Part shown: one piece after another, positions 54,427 to 61,582 of the stretch
Numbering within the stretch: the stretch's first letter is position 1
Layout: each line of letters opens with the position of its first letter
Notes under the pieces: generated by a model
The model's input: only the letters and a program-made list of their open reading frames with translations
Told to the model about the DNA's origin: nothing
Database searches by the model: none
Program-made: the position numbers and the translations under genes
From: CALDUY01 sp046350255
GTDB lineage: Bacteria > Planctomycetota > Planctomycetia > Gemmatales > Gemmataceae
Length of the DNA stretch: 64,000 bases
Assembly (NCBI GenBank): GCA_046350255.1
Contig: JAXMAV010000003.1
Location: forward strand, 456,770 to 520,769
Direction: 5' to 3'

Positions 54427-54870
54427 ATGCTACGATTCTGCTTTCTGATGTTCGGTGTCACGCTGTTCTGTTTGAACTACATGAGCAACGACGCATTGGG
54501 ACAAAAAACGGAACGTGAAAAAGAAGTAGTGAAAATCACCGCAGAACAACTCACCAAGGAGGCCGTAGCAGATGAAAAGGCAGTAGAAAAGAAATACAGT
54601 GGCAAAACCTTGGAAATTGAAGGCAAAGTTGTCGAGTCGTGCAAGGAGGACGATACAGACGCCTGGGATATCAAATTGGGAGGCATGAAGGTTGATGGCA
54701 AGAAGCCGTGGAAAGTGGTTTGCTTCTTTGATCCAGCGAATCCTTCTTATGAGAAAGCCAAGAAGGTAAAGAAGGATCAGAAAGTTACAATCAAGGGTGA
54801 ACTATCACTTGTTTTCAGTAACTTCAGCCTCGTGACAGTGAAGGGAATCACACTGATAAAAGTTCATTGA
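54427..54870 (+). CDS. tRNA_anti-like (OB-fold) secreted or membrane-anchored protein
   Basis: 147 aa from ATG 54427 (AAAGGA upstream). N-terminal hydrophobic segment (LRFCFLMFGVTLFCLNYMSN), then a tRNA_anti-like OB-fold domain. Landmarks are ITAEQLTKEAVADEKAVEKK, YSGKTLEIEGKVVES and the closing VTIKGELSLVFSNFSLVTVK. The domain family occurs in many environmental bacteria and in some phage or defence contexts, but the function is unknown. Its base composition is visibly much more AT-rich than the rest of the window. It is flanked by two direct copies of a ~110-bp block, so it was probably acquired separately. Confidence 0.8.
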   Translation: MLRFCFLMFGVTLFCLNYMSNDALGQKTEREKEVVKITAEQLTKEAVADEKAVEKKYSGKTLEIEGKVVESCKEDDTDAWDIKLGGMKVDGKKPWKVVCFFDPANPSYEKAKKVKKDQKVTIKGELSLVFSNFSLVTVKGITLIKVH

Positions 54871-54978
54871 CCTTAGAATGGCTGGATTGACACCCAGATA
54901 GTCAAGCAATGATGTTGCTCATTTTATAGAGGCAGTGGCGAGCCCAGTCGGTTGAAGCGCCGCTCCAGATGCAAACGC

Positions 54979-55177
54979 ACCCTGGCTCGCCTTGCAGTAT
55001 CAGAAGCTGCTTGCTTGACGACTCAAGTGGGATTATGTTGTGCGTGGTATGGGCCTTGGTCTGCTCTGTTGAATAGAGTGGACGCCATTCTTCAAGGGTA
55101 AAGACAGCAATGTTCAGTCGTGGTGTTCGATGGAATGGCCACCGGTGTTTGGTGGAATGAATTCCATGAAATAACAA
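54979..55177 (+). repeat. 310-bp repeat, partial copy B2
   Basis: Direct copy of the second half of copy B (shared GGATTATGTTGTGCGTGG and GAATAGAGTGGACGCCATTC), ending as in copies A, C and D with a GGAATGGCCACCGGTGTTTG-like segment and ATAACAA next to GTTCGGC. No gene inside. Confidence 0.7.
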
Positions 55178-55184
55178 GTTCGGC
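55178..55184 (+). repeat. Right box GTTCGGC opening the 173-aa cassette
   Basis: GTTCGGC followed by GACCGGAGGG and the GTG start at 55203. Confidence 0.6.
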
Positions 55185-55202
55185 GACCGGAGGGTTTCAA
55201 AA

Positions 55203-55724
55203 GTGGCAGACACCGACGAGCCAGAACTCACTCGGCCGGACAACGACGAGTCTTGCCCGCAAGGGGAGTGTGCGCCGTGGGAGGAGGGAATCACGCGGTT
55301 CATCGTCACGAACCTGGTCCTCCACTCGGCCGGAGATCTGACCGCGCTCGCGGTGGCCCTGGAGGCTCGGGGGATGATGGCCATCCATCGCCCGCTCTCG
55401 ATGGATGAGCCGATGTGGATATTCCAGGGGGACTACTGCGGCGAGTCGTTTGACGGACCCGAGACGGAGATCGCCGCGATGCTGGCGGTCGTCGAATCGC
55501 TGGACCCGCACACCCGCGCCCTCTGGGACGGCTGTTCGCGGCGGGAGTTCGACTTCGCATACGACTGCGGGGTGAAGCCGTTCACGGTTCACCACGACCT
55601 GTCTGCCGGGACGGTGGCGCGGCTGGCGGCGGCGGACGGGTCACTGCGGATCACCCTGTACACCTCCGAGCCGAGGCAGATCAAGAAGGCCGAACCAGGC
55701 GCTGCGGCAGACGGCGGGGCATGA
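55203..55724 (+). CDS. 173-aa hypothetical protein (cassette), reads through into the separator
   Basis: GTG 55203 with GGAGGG upstream. Acidic, mostly alpha/beta (ITRFIVTNLVLHSAGDLTAL, ALEARGMMAIHRPLSMDE, then RLAAADGSLRITLY). No confident family; possibly an immunity-like small protein. The last ~12 residues (KKAEPGAAADGGA) are encoded by the left box and inner arm of the next separator, so the ORF has no stop of its own before the site. Confidence 0.72.
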   Translation: MADTDEPELTRPDNDESCPQGECAPWEEGITRFIVTNLVLHSAGDLTALAVALEARGMMAIHRPLSMDEPMWIFQGDYCGESFDGPETEIAAMLAVVESLDPHTRALWDGCSRREFDFAYDCGVKPFTVHHDLSAGTVARLAAADGSLRITLYTSEPRQIKKAEPGAAADGGA

Positions 55725-55775
55725 TTCGTTTTTCGGGACCACAGCTCACCGGTGCCCCGCCGCTGCTGAGCTGGG
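55689..55775 (+). repeat. attC-like separator, right end replaced by IS110 debris
   Basis: Left box GCCGAAC (55689-55695) and inner arms GCTGCGGCAGACGGCGGGGC and GCCCCGCCGCTGCTGAG, which pair well. The right box is not in place; the sequence passes into the IS110-related repeat. Confidence 0.65.
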
Positions 55776-55777
55776 TC

Positions 55778-56139
55778 GACTATGAAGCCCCTCGGGTGTC
55801 AAGGGTCGATTTCTCCTCTTCCTGGACGTTATTTCTCGTGAGACTCCCTTCACTCCGGTTGAGCGAGCCTCGCGAAAAATAACGTCCCACGGGCATCCCT
55901 CCTGGAACGCTTCTTCGTTCTGCCTGATTGCCTCTAACGCCGATTGGCCGCACTCGACTAACGGTGTCGCAGGTGGGCGCGCCGCCCCCCCCAGACGGAT
56001 ACACGCAAGCAACCGACTTGTATTTGCCCAGATCGAGAGCGAGAATGGGGCCGGTGTGCAGGGTGGGCAGGCTCCGTGGTCGAGGTCGCGCGCCGGGCCA
56101 CTCCCAGCGCAGCGCATGCCCGAGGGGCTTGCATCGATT
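55778..56139 (-). mobile_element. IS110-family N-terminal fragment with a conserved hairpin
   Basis: Minus strand encodes ILALDLGKYKSVACVYPSG, the start of IS110-type DEDD transposases, followed by a short diverging part (CDTVSRVRP) and no further domain. The segment 55824-55887 forms a long hairpin (GGACGTTATTT...TCG with CG.GAAAAATAACGTCC). Nearly the same block recurs at 57455-57811. Confidence 0.72.
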
Positions 56140-56147
56140 CTTTCGGC
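56140..56147 (+). repeat. Variant right box (CTTTCGGC) behind the IS110 fragment
   Basis: TTTCGGC instead of GTTCGGC, immediately after GCATCGATTC, the outer edge of the IS110 fragment. The same junction occurs at 56797 and 57811. Confidence 0.5.
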
Positions 56148-56211
56148 GGCGGCGGGTTTGCGGAAACACCTTCGGGTTGATCTCGTGGGAACTTTCGAGA
56201 GGGGTAGCGCT

Positions 56212-56487
56212 GTGCGTGTTCTCAGGTTCATGCTGCTCGCCCTTGGAGTGACCGGCCTCTTGATTTCATTGCCCCTCTTGGGGTTTGCGGCTCTCGGGTA
56301 TCTCGAAATCCTCGCCGATGTGGGCCCGAACGAGAATCGCGCGCTCGGTATTCAAGCGCTCTCCCTGGGCCTACCAGCCTTGATCTGCGGTGTGGTGTTG
56401 TGTGTGATCGGTCTCCTGTTGTTTGCTTGGAATCGCCGGCGCACAGACGCCGAACCAGGTAGCGTGTTGTCCAGTGGCGATTCTTGA
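56212..56487 (+). CDS. 91-aa two-TM membrane protein (cassette)
   Basis: GTG 56212 with AGAGGGG upstream. Two hydrophobic helices (LLALGVTGLLISLPLLGF and LICGVVLCVIGLLLFAW) separated by a short loop. The C-terminal tail (TDAEPGSVLSSGDS) is read from the next separator's left box. No family recognised; the small membrane-protein class is typical of this array. Confidence 0.68.
   Translation: MRVLRFMLLALGVTGLLISLPLLGFAALGYLEILADVGPNENRALGIQALSLGLPALICGVVLCVIGLLLFAWNRRRTDAEPGSVLSSGDS
56449..56455 (+). repeat. Left box of separator interrupted by a deleted IS110
   Basis: GCCGAAC at the end of the two-TM gene, followed within ten bases by the IS110 end sequence. Confidence 0.5.
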
Positions 56488-56796
56488 ATCCCAGGCGGGA
56501 TCAACGGCCGACGGTTCTTGAGCATCCCGTAGCAGATCCTCGCCCGCTTCTGCAGGCACGCGCCGAAGGCCTACCTCTTCGGCTTGCCGGCCGCCACCAG
56601 GTGATCGAAGCACGCCTGGTGCAGGAGGTTGCAGTGGAACATCCCCCAGACGGATACACACAAGCAACCGACTTGTATTTGCCGAGATCGAGAGCGAGAA
56701 TGCGACCAGTGTCCAGGGTAGCAGGCTCCGGGTTCGAGGTGGTACGCCGGCTCTCTCTCGAGCGTAGCGCATTCCCGGGGGGGCTTGCATCGGTTC
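56456..56796 (-). mobile_element. IS110-family element with internal deletion
   Basis: Minus strand: ILALDLGKYKSVACVYPSGG is joined directly to a C-terminal CFDHLVAAGKPKRQ segment, then AFGACLQKRARICYGMLKN. About 300 codons between the N-terminal DEDD start and the C-terminal domain are missing. Both outer ends remain, giving the smallest complete-ended copy. Confidence 0.78.
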
Positions 56797-56803
56797 TTTC
56801 GGC
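56797..56803 (+). repeat. Variant right box (TTTCGGC)
   Basis: Follows the right end of the internally deleted IS110; precedes the leader of the 128-aa secreted-protein gene. Confidence 0.45.
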
Positions 56804-56936
56804 CCACGCGGGACGGCGTGAATCGTCCAGGCGGCCGAGGTGAAGCGACGTTCTCGAGCAGGCCGACCCCCGAGTGCCTTCGCGGCGCGAGTTGGTCCCC
56901 GCCGCGGTTGTGGTGTTCCCATTCAGGAGTGAATCG

Positions 56937-57323
56937 ATGAAGCTCGATTGTTCCGGGGCCGTCCTGGCCCTCGCCCTCGCGGTCGCCGCGGGGCCCCTGC
57001 AGGCCCGTGGCGACGACGCGACGACCGGCCCTCGACCGGGCAAGTACCTGATCCTGTCGTACGGGGCGGTGAGCCGGCCGCCGCTCAACCTCGGGTACGT
57101 CATCCTGGAGGCGGACGGCAAGTACAAGGTATTCCTGCCGGGCGGCAAGCCGAGTGGCACCGGGGAGTATGCGTACGAAGCGGGCAAGAAGGCGGTGGTA
57201 TGGAAGACGGGGCCGTACGAGAAGGAGAAATTCGGCGGCGGGTTCGAAGTCGACCGCGAGGGTAAGACGCACAAGATCCGCCTGAAGCGGACGACGATCG
57301 CGACGAACAGCACCGATTCGTAG
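56937..57323 (+). CDS. 128-aa secreted protein of unknown function (cassette)
   Basis: ATG 56937 with CAGGAG nine bases upstream. Signal peptide (LALALAVAAGPLQARG), then a small beta-rich domain (GKYLILSYGAVSRPPLNLGY, VILEADGKYKVFLPGGK, GEYAYEAGKKAVVWKTGPYE). Beta-rich secreted domains of this type are frequent in planctomycetes but unnamed. The upstream ~130 bp after the right box hold no gene. Its stop precedes a degraded separator. Confidence 0.78.
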   Translation: MKLDCSGAVLALALAVAAGPLQARGDDATTGPRPGKYLILSYGAVSRPPLNLGYVILEADGKYKVFLPGGKPSGTGEYAYEAGKKAVVWKTGPYEKEKFGGGFEVDREGKTHKIRLKRTTIATNSTDS

Positions 57324-57354
57324 AGCGGGGGAACCGGTGTCGGGACTTTTGGCG

Positions 57355-57454
57355 GCCGACGATACCCCCCGGCGCTGCACCTGAGCCGGCCCGCGACAGC
57401 GGTTCCGAGAGTTCGCAACTCACTCCCGCAGGAGAGGGAGGTGAGCTGTGTCGA
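57355..57454 (+). repeat. Degenerate attC-like separator
   Basis: Left GCCGAC, inner-arm-like GCGCTGCACCTGAG and GGAGGTGAGCTG, then passage into the IS110-related repeat at GTCGACC, as in the separator at 55689. Outer boxes are poor. Confidence 0.4.
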
Positions 57455-57811
57455 CCAGAAAGCCCCGCGGGTGTCAAGCGTCCACTTCCGTTCCTCCTGG
57501 TCGTTACCTCTGCCGAGATTCCCTTCACCCCTGTTGTGGGAGTGTTAGCAGAGATAACGTCCCACCTGCGTCTCTCACGGGACGCTTCTTCGTTTTGCCT
57601 CTTGCCCCCAACGCCGTTTTGGCCGCACTCGACTAACGGTGTCGAAGGTGGGCGAGCCGCCCTGGCGCGGATACACGCAGACGACCAACTTGTATTTGCC
57701 GAGGTCGAGAGCGAGAATGGGGCCGGTGTGCATGGTGGGCAGGCTCCGTGGTCGAGGTCGCGCGCCGGGCCACTCCCAGCGTAGCGCATTCCCGAGAGGC
57801 TTGCATCGATT
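57455..57811 (-). mobile_element. IS110-family N-terminal fragment with conserved hairpin, second copy
   Basis: Minus strand: ILALDLGKYKLVVCVYPRQG then SPTFDTVSRVRPKRR, again stopping after about 40 codons of the family. The hairpin at 57499-57562 corresponds to the one at 55824-55887, but its arms differ in sequence while still pairing (GTTACCTCTGC with GCAGAGATAAC). Confidence 0.72.
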
Positions 57812-57836
57812 CTTTCGGCGAGCGGAGGCGTGGCGG

Positions 57837-58244
57837 ATGTTCGTGGTCTGCGGCACACAGCACTGGCGAGTCGAGTTGCCGCCCGGTTGGTGCGCCCAAC
57901 ACGGCCCAGGCAACGTGGCAATTTACCACCCGGACGGAGCCGGCGCGCTTCAGATCAGCAGCCTCCGCAAGCCCCGCGGTGAGGTCGCTGAGGCCGACCT
58001 GCGGGACATGGCCGCCGGCGTGCCGACCGACGCCAACGGACTTCGGCCGGTCCAGGTGGGCGAGTTCGCCGGGCTGCGGTGCGAGTCGCTAGACGACCGG
58101 ACACATTGGGTCCGGTGGTTCGTGGCTCGCGGTGCCGTGGCGCTGCACCTCACCTACAACTGCCCTGCGCTAGGGTGCGAGCGGGAGCGCGAGGCAGTCG
58201 AGCGGGTAGTGGCGAGCCTCAAGTGCCAGCTGCCCCAAAGGTAG
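57837..58244 (+). CDS. 135-aa hypothetical protein (cassette)
   Basis: ATG 57837 (GGAGG 13 bases upstream; TTTCGGC variant box about 20 bp before). Compact beta-rich fold: MFVVCGTQHWRVELPPGWCA, IYHPDGAGALQISSLRKP, VGEFAGLRCES, HWVRWFVARGAVALHLTYNC and a final helix CEREREAVERVVASLKC. It resembles small DUF3805-like or PsbP-fold immunity proteins in outline, but I cannot assign a family. The left box of the next separator begins immediately after the stop. Confidence 0.78.
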   Translation: MFVVCGTQHWRVELPPGWCAQHGPGNVAIYHPDGAGALQISSLRKPRGEVAEADLRDMAAGVPTDANGLRPVQVGEFAGLRCESLDDRTHWVRWFVARGAVALHLTYNCPALGCEREREAVERVVASLKCQLPQR

Positions 58245-58251
58245 GCCGAAC
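58245..58251 (+). repeat. Left box of separator interrupted by IS110 plus 310-bp repeat
   Basis: GCCGAAC; its right partner GTTCGGC is at 58817-58823, with a ~565-bp IS110 fragment/310-bp repeat block in between. Confidence 0.6.
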
Positions 58252-58500
58252 CAGATGGTGTGATGTCAAGAGGCGATTCTTAACCCCCACTGAGGGTCGA
58301 ACGGGGACCGGCTCTTGAGCACCCCGTAAGCGATCATCAGCAGCTTGCGGATGCCTGCCCCGAGCGCCTGCCTCTTCGGCTTGCCGGCCACCACCAGACC
58401 GTCAAACACCGCCTGGACAAGGGTATTGGAGCGGAATAACCCCCAGCGGATAGATCCCCTCGCGCCGCCTTGTCCGAGACCGCATCAACCGGGCGGAAGT
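58252..58500 (-). mobile_element. IS110-family C-terminal fragment
   Basis: Same remnant as at 53710 (minus-strand VAGKPKRQALGAG-type segment, then a stop shortly before the left box). Joined at its other end to 310-bp repeat copy C. Confidence 0.7.
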
Positions 58501-58816
58501 GCGGAACCCATCGAGAGAACAGGATCACACTCCTAAATCAGGGGGCGGAGATGCACCACCACGGTGGAGTATACCCAGACGGACCGTGGCGCGGTGGAAC
58601 GTCTCGGTAACGAGCATTGGCGGAGCAGGGTTGACGCTTCGAGGAAGCTGCTTGCCAGACGACGGGAGAGGGGTTAAGGTGTGGGCGAATGGCCTCTTCC
58701 GTTTCGGTCGAACCGAAGTGGATTCCCGCTCTGTTGTGTCAGAACGTGGAGAGGAAGAGCGGTGCCAGGTGGAATGGCCACTGGTGTTAGTTGGAATGGA
58801 TTCCATCTAATAACAA
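58501..58816 (+). repeat. 310-bp repeat, copy C
   Basis: Close to copy A throughout, including the minus-strand codons matching the start of alpha-2-macroglobulin (ILFSRWVPHFRP versus IMFSRWIPHIRP) and the TATACT element. It ends TAATAACAA before GTTCGGC. No gene. Confidence 0.85.
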
Positions 58817-58823
58817 GTTCGGC
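58817..58823 (+). repeat. Right box GTTCGGC opening the 117-aa cassette
   Basis: Followed by TAAGGAGGTGG and the ATG at 58839. Confidence 0.6.
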
Positions 58824-58838
58824 TAAGGAGGTGGACCG

Positions 58839-59192
58839 ATGGGCAGCCTGGCGTCGCGGCACACATTAGCCGGCATGCTGTTCGGGGCTGGCATTGCCCT
58901 GTTCTTCGTGTATGTGCTAACCGACGAGGCGGCCGTCGGTCTGACGCTGACTCGCCCGCAGCGGCTGGGCATGGGCGTACTCGGGCTGGCGCTGGGGGGT
59001 TCGGGGCTGTTACTCGGCCAGTTGCTGCGACGGGCGGCCGGGACGGCGGCAGACGCCGAATCAGGCGCTGCACCTGCGGGGGCCGCAAAGCCGGCCCCCG
59101 CAGGTGAGCTTGGTTATTCAGCGGCGGTTGTCGAGTGTCTACGGTCGGTTGCGATTGCGGACAGATTGTTGGCACATCTCCGAGCGCGATAA
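58839..59192 (+). CDS. 117-aa membrane protein reading through the separator
   Basis: ATG 58839 with AAGGAGGTGG upstream. Two hydrophobic helices (LAGMLFGAGIALFFVYVL and LGMGVLGLALGGSGLLLGQL). From about residue 72 (ADAESGAAPAGAAKPAPAGE) the ORF is encoded by the attC-like hairpin and continues to 59192; the functional protein may be only the first ~70 residues. No family recognised. Confidence 0.65.
   Translation: MGSLASRHTLAGMLFGAGIALFFVYVLTDEAAVGLTLTRPQRLGMGVLGLALGGSGLLLGQLLRRAAGTAADAESGAAPAGAAKPAPAGELGYSAAVVECLRSVAIADRLLAHLRAR
59055..59119 (+). repeat. attC-like separator with perfect 15-bp inner stem
   Basis: 65 bp: GCCGAAT, then CACCTGCGGGGGCCG (59071-59085), a 6-nt loop and CGGCCCCCGCAGGTG (59092-59106), then GTTATTC. 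The strongest hairpin of the set. It lies inside the 3' part of the preceding ORF. Confidence 0.72.
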
Positions 59193-59422
59193 ACAAGGAG
59201 TACGGCCGGTGGACGGTGCGGGGCGAAGCTGGGTTAGAACCATACCCGCCTCCATTCGGACCGAGGGTACACCCAGTTACATGTTTGGCGGCAAAAAGTC
59301 TGAGATGCGCAATGAATTACACGCGTTCGACTTCTTTCCCAGAGCAGCCCGGCGTATACCCCGAAGGACTTACGAACGTTACTGCCTATAGGAATTGGTT
59401 TCCCACGCAGGTGAGTTGACCC
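59193..59422. other. Leader of the 231-aa membrane protein cassette
   Basis: 230 bp after the separator. Small open frames exist but none has a ribosome site, recognisable domain or convincing composition. Confidence 0.45.
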
Positions 59423-60118
59423 ATGTCGCTACTTTCCAGGATCGAGGAGAAGGCCGCCTGGGTGACCCCGATACTGTTCGTGCCGGCCTTCATCGGGATG
59501 GTAGTCGGCTATTTCGTCGGCTCAGATGGGAGTAAGGTCTTGTTCGCCATCGCCGGTGGGCAGATTGGCCTCTCTATCGGGGGGGGGCTTCTGCTTTTTC
59601 TCTACATGCTAGCTTTGATTTGCAATGAACGCAGAGCTGTCGGCGTCGGCGCCTGGGTCATCGGGGCGGCGACACTCCTGGGAGCCCTGATCGGTACAGC
59701 AGCAGGGATCACTCGCAGCGAAGATACGCTGGGCGCACTCGCTGCCGCTATCATTGGCTTTGCGTGCGGGGTGGTCATCGGCGGTCTCGGACTTGGATAC
59801 AATGTGGGACGCTTGTACTTTCGAATTGATTGCCGCTGGGGGTTCGGAGAGCCTCGCGGAGTTGATTACTACCACCAGGTGACGGACAAGCTAGTGATCG
59901 TGATGAGCCTCTTCGTTGGATTGGTGGGGGCGTTATGCGGGGCAATCGCAGGCTGGGTCTACGGGCCTGGCTTGCTCTTTTCCACCTGGCGTCCCTCCCC
60001 CCTGCTCTGTGGCCCCACCGGAGGCATCTTGACGGCAGCCATGTTCGGCGGCGCGATGTGGCTTCTTGTCGCACGTAAAATCGGTTCGACTAGCTCGCCC
60101 CAAGATGGCCTGGGGTGA
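59423..60118 (+). CDS. 231-aa polytopic membrane protein (cassette)
   Basis: ATG 59423. Four to six Gly/Ala-rich hydrophobic segments (ILFVPAFIGMVVGYFVGS, IGLSIGGGLLLFLYMLALIC, ALIGTAAGITRSED, LAAAIIGFACGVVIGGLGLG, VGLVGALCGAIAGWVYGPG). A short polar stretch lies between helices 4 and 5. No family recognised. It is a typical Gly-zipper-rich small membrane protein. Its distance from the preceding box (about 300 bp) is unusually long for this array. Confidence 0.78.
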   Translation: MSLLSRIEEKAAWVTPILFVPAFIGMVVGYFVGSDGSKVLFAIAGGQIGLSIGGGLLLFLYMLALICNERRAVGVGAWVIGAATLLGALIGTAAGITRSEDTLGALAAAIIGFACGVVIGGLGLGYNVGRLYFRIDCRWGFGEPRGVDYYHQVTDKLVIVMSLFVGLVGALCGAIAGWVYGPGLLFSTWRPSPLLCGPTGGILTAAMFGGAMWLLVARKIGSTSSPQDGLG

Positions 60119-60170
60119 CAGCTCCCAGCCCGGTCGCCCGGCGAAATGTCGACTTGTCCGTCAGTGTTGA

Positions 60171-60302
60171 CCAGCCGGAGGAGTCCGCTACCTGTGCTAC
60201 CAGGCAATCGGCTCGTCCTGGTGGTTGCGCGACCACAGACCTATCAACTTCATGGAAGTGCTCGACGAAGTACAGGAGCTTGTTGAACTAAATTACCTGT
60301 AG
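60171..60302 (+). pseudogene. Possible C-terminal gene remnant
   Basis: An open stretch after TGA at 60168 without a start codon encodes VRYLCYQAIGSSWWLRDHRP, then INFMEVLDEVQELVELNYL and a stop at 60300-60302. The composition looks protein-like, as if the front of a cassette gene had been lost. The remainder of 60119-60537 has no gene. Confidence 0.28.
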
Positions 60303-60410
60303 GCCGTCTGATTGCTGGCGGGGATGCTTGTGGCTCACAGGCACGATCTGCAGTTCTCTGTGGGGCACACTGAGACGGATATGGTGCGGCTCTTTCTCGC
60401 CGACACGGAC

Positions 60411-60508
60411 GCCGCCCCCCGCGCTACTCCTGAGCCGGCGGGCATGTAGACTATCTGGTATTCTCAGTTCACTCAACCCCGCCGGTCAGGTAAGCGGGAA
60501 CGTTCGGC
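60411..60508 (+). repeat. attC-like separator, left box degenerate
   Basis: GCCGCCC in place of GCCGAAC, inner arms CTGAGCCGGCGGG and CCCGCCGGTCAGG pairing well, right box GTTCGGC at 60502-60508. Next start codon 30 bp downstream. Confidence 0.6.
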
Positions 60509-60537
60509 GAGAAGAGGGCGCCGGTGTGTGAGCCGCT

Positions 60538-60967
60538 ATGACAAACTCGACCACTACTGACCTCCTCAATGCGGCCGGCTTTTCCAACCTGGTTCGGTTC
60601 GGAGATGCGGATTGGAACACTGTACCCGCCGAGCCGGGCGTGTACATCATCTTTGACCTTGAAGAGTGTGTACGTCGGGATGGCCGGGCGAGAGGGCAGC
60701 GGATCGCTCCGTTCGCGGCTGCGGGACCACTCGTCCGGGCAAGTGGTCAACATGTTCGCCCAGTACCTGTTTCTGGCTCGGGTACAGTTCGTGTCGGAGG
60801 AGCGGATCACGCACCCCCGGACGGCCAAGGCGGCATGCCGGGCGTATATCGCGGAGCGCTGCTGGTTCCGGTATCGTGTGGTGGGCACGGCCGCAGAGGC
60901 CCGGGCGCTGGAGGCCCGACTCAAAGTAGATCTGTCCCCGGCGCTCAACGGGATAAACAGCAAGTAG
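60538..60967 (+). pseudogene. GIY-YIG-type protein, frameshifted at about 60664
   Basis: The first frame (ATG 60538) carries the GIY half, AEPGVYIIFDLEE, then loses similarity. The +1 frame from there continues SVYVGMAGREGSGSLRSRLR (YIG half) and runs to a stop at 60967. Removing one G in GAAGAGTGTGTAC restores a single protein of about 142 residues. GIY-YIG domains are nucleases; the combination of GVYIIFD, YVGMAG and R-x-R-x-H is the family core. Either a sequencing error or a recent inactivating insertion. Confidence 0.72.
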
Positions 60968-60968
60968 C

Positions 60969-60975
60969 GCCGAAC
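60969..60975 (+). repeat. Left box of separator interrupted by IS110 plus 310-bp repeat
   Basis: GCCGAAC, two bases after the GIY-YIG stop codon. The partner GTTCGGC is at 61534-61540 (~560-bp insertion in between, same design as at 58245-58823). Confidence 0.6.
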
Positions 60976-61218
60976 CAGGTGGCGTGTTGTCAGGTGGCTA
61001 TTCGTGACGCCCATTCGGGATCGAACGGCCGGCTGAGCCCCCCGTAGCAGATCAACACCCGCTTCCGCACGCACGCGCCAGGCGCCTGCCTCTTCGGCTT
61101 GCCGGCCGCCACCAGACCGTCAATAAACGCCTGGACAAGGGTATTGGAGCGGAATAACCCCCCAGCGGATAGATCCCCTCGCGCCGCATCGCCCGAGATC
61201 GCATCAACGAGTCGGAAG
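60976..61218 (-). mobile_element. IS110-family C-terminal fragment
   Basis: Third copy of the C-terminal remnant (minus-strand AAGKPKRQAPGAC-type segment) fused to 310-bp repeat copy D. A few small indels disrupt the frame further. Confidence 0.68.
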
Positions 61219-61533
61219 TGGGGAACCCATCGAGAGAACAGGATCCCACTCCTGGATCAGCGGAGGCGGAGATGCACCACCACCGAGGAGTATACCCAGA
61301 CGGACCGTGGCGCGGTGGAACGCCTCGGTAACGAACATTGGCACGTTTGCGGTGACGCTTCGAGGAAGCTGCTTGCCAGACGACGGGAGAGGGGTTAAGG
61401 TGTGGGCAAATGACCCCTTCCGTTTTGGTTGAACCGAAGTGGATTCCCGCTCTGTTGTGTCAGAACGTGAAGAGGCAGAGCGGTGTTAGATGGAATGGCC
61501 ACCGGTGTTAGATGGAATCGATTCCATCTAAAA
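61219..61533 (+). repeat. 310-bp repeat, copy D
   Basis: Close to copies A and C, with local divergence around 61335-61350. It ends with GATTCCATCTAAA before GTTCGGC. No gene. Confidence 0.83.
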
Positions 61534-61540
61534 GTTCGGC
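61534..61540 (+). repeat. Right box GTTCGGC
   Basis: Opens the cassette with the interrupted membrane protein gene; start codon 43 bp downstream after AAGGAGG. Confidence 0.55.
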
Positions 61541-61582
61541 GGCATGAAGCGCAGTACCAACTAGAGCTACAAGGAGGTCGGG

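Noticed and set aside
56885..57380. Long minus-strand ORFs through 56501-57418
   Set aside because: Only the extreme C-terminal part is IS110-related; the rest is the complement of the 128-aa secreted protein gene.
58337..58528. Short minus-strand ORFs in the 310-bp repeats starting like alpha-2-macroglobulin
   Set aside because: After about a dozen matching codons they run into decayed IS110 sequence in a wrong frame; treated as repeat content, not genes.
59135..59419. 94-codon ORF before the 231-aa membrane protein gene
   Set aside because: No ribosome site, no domain, mixed composition; ends just before a better supported start.
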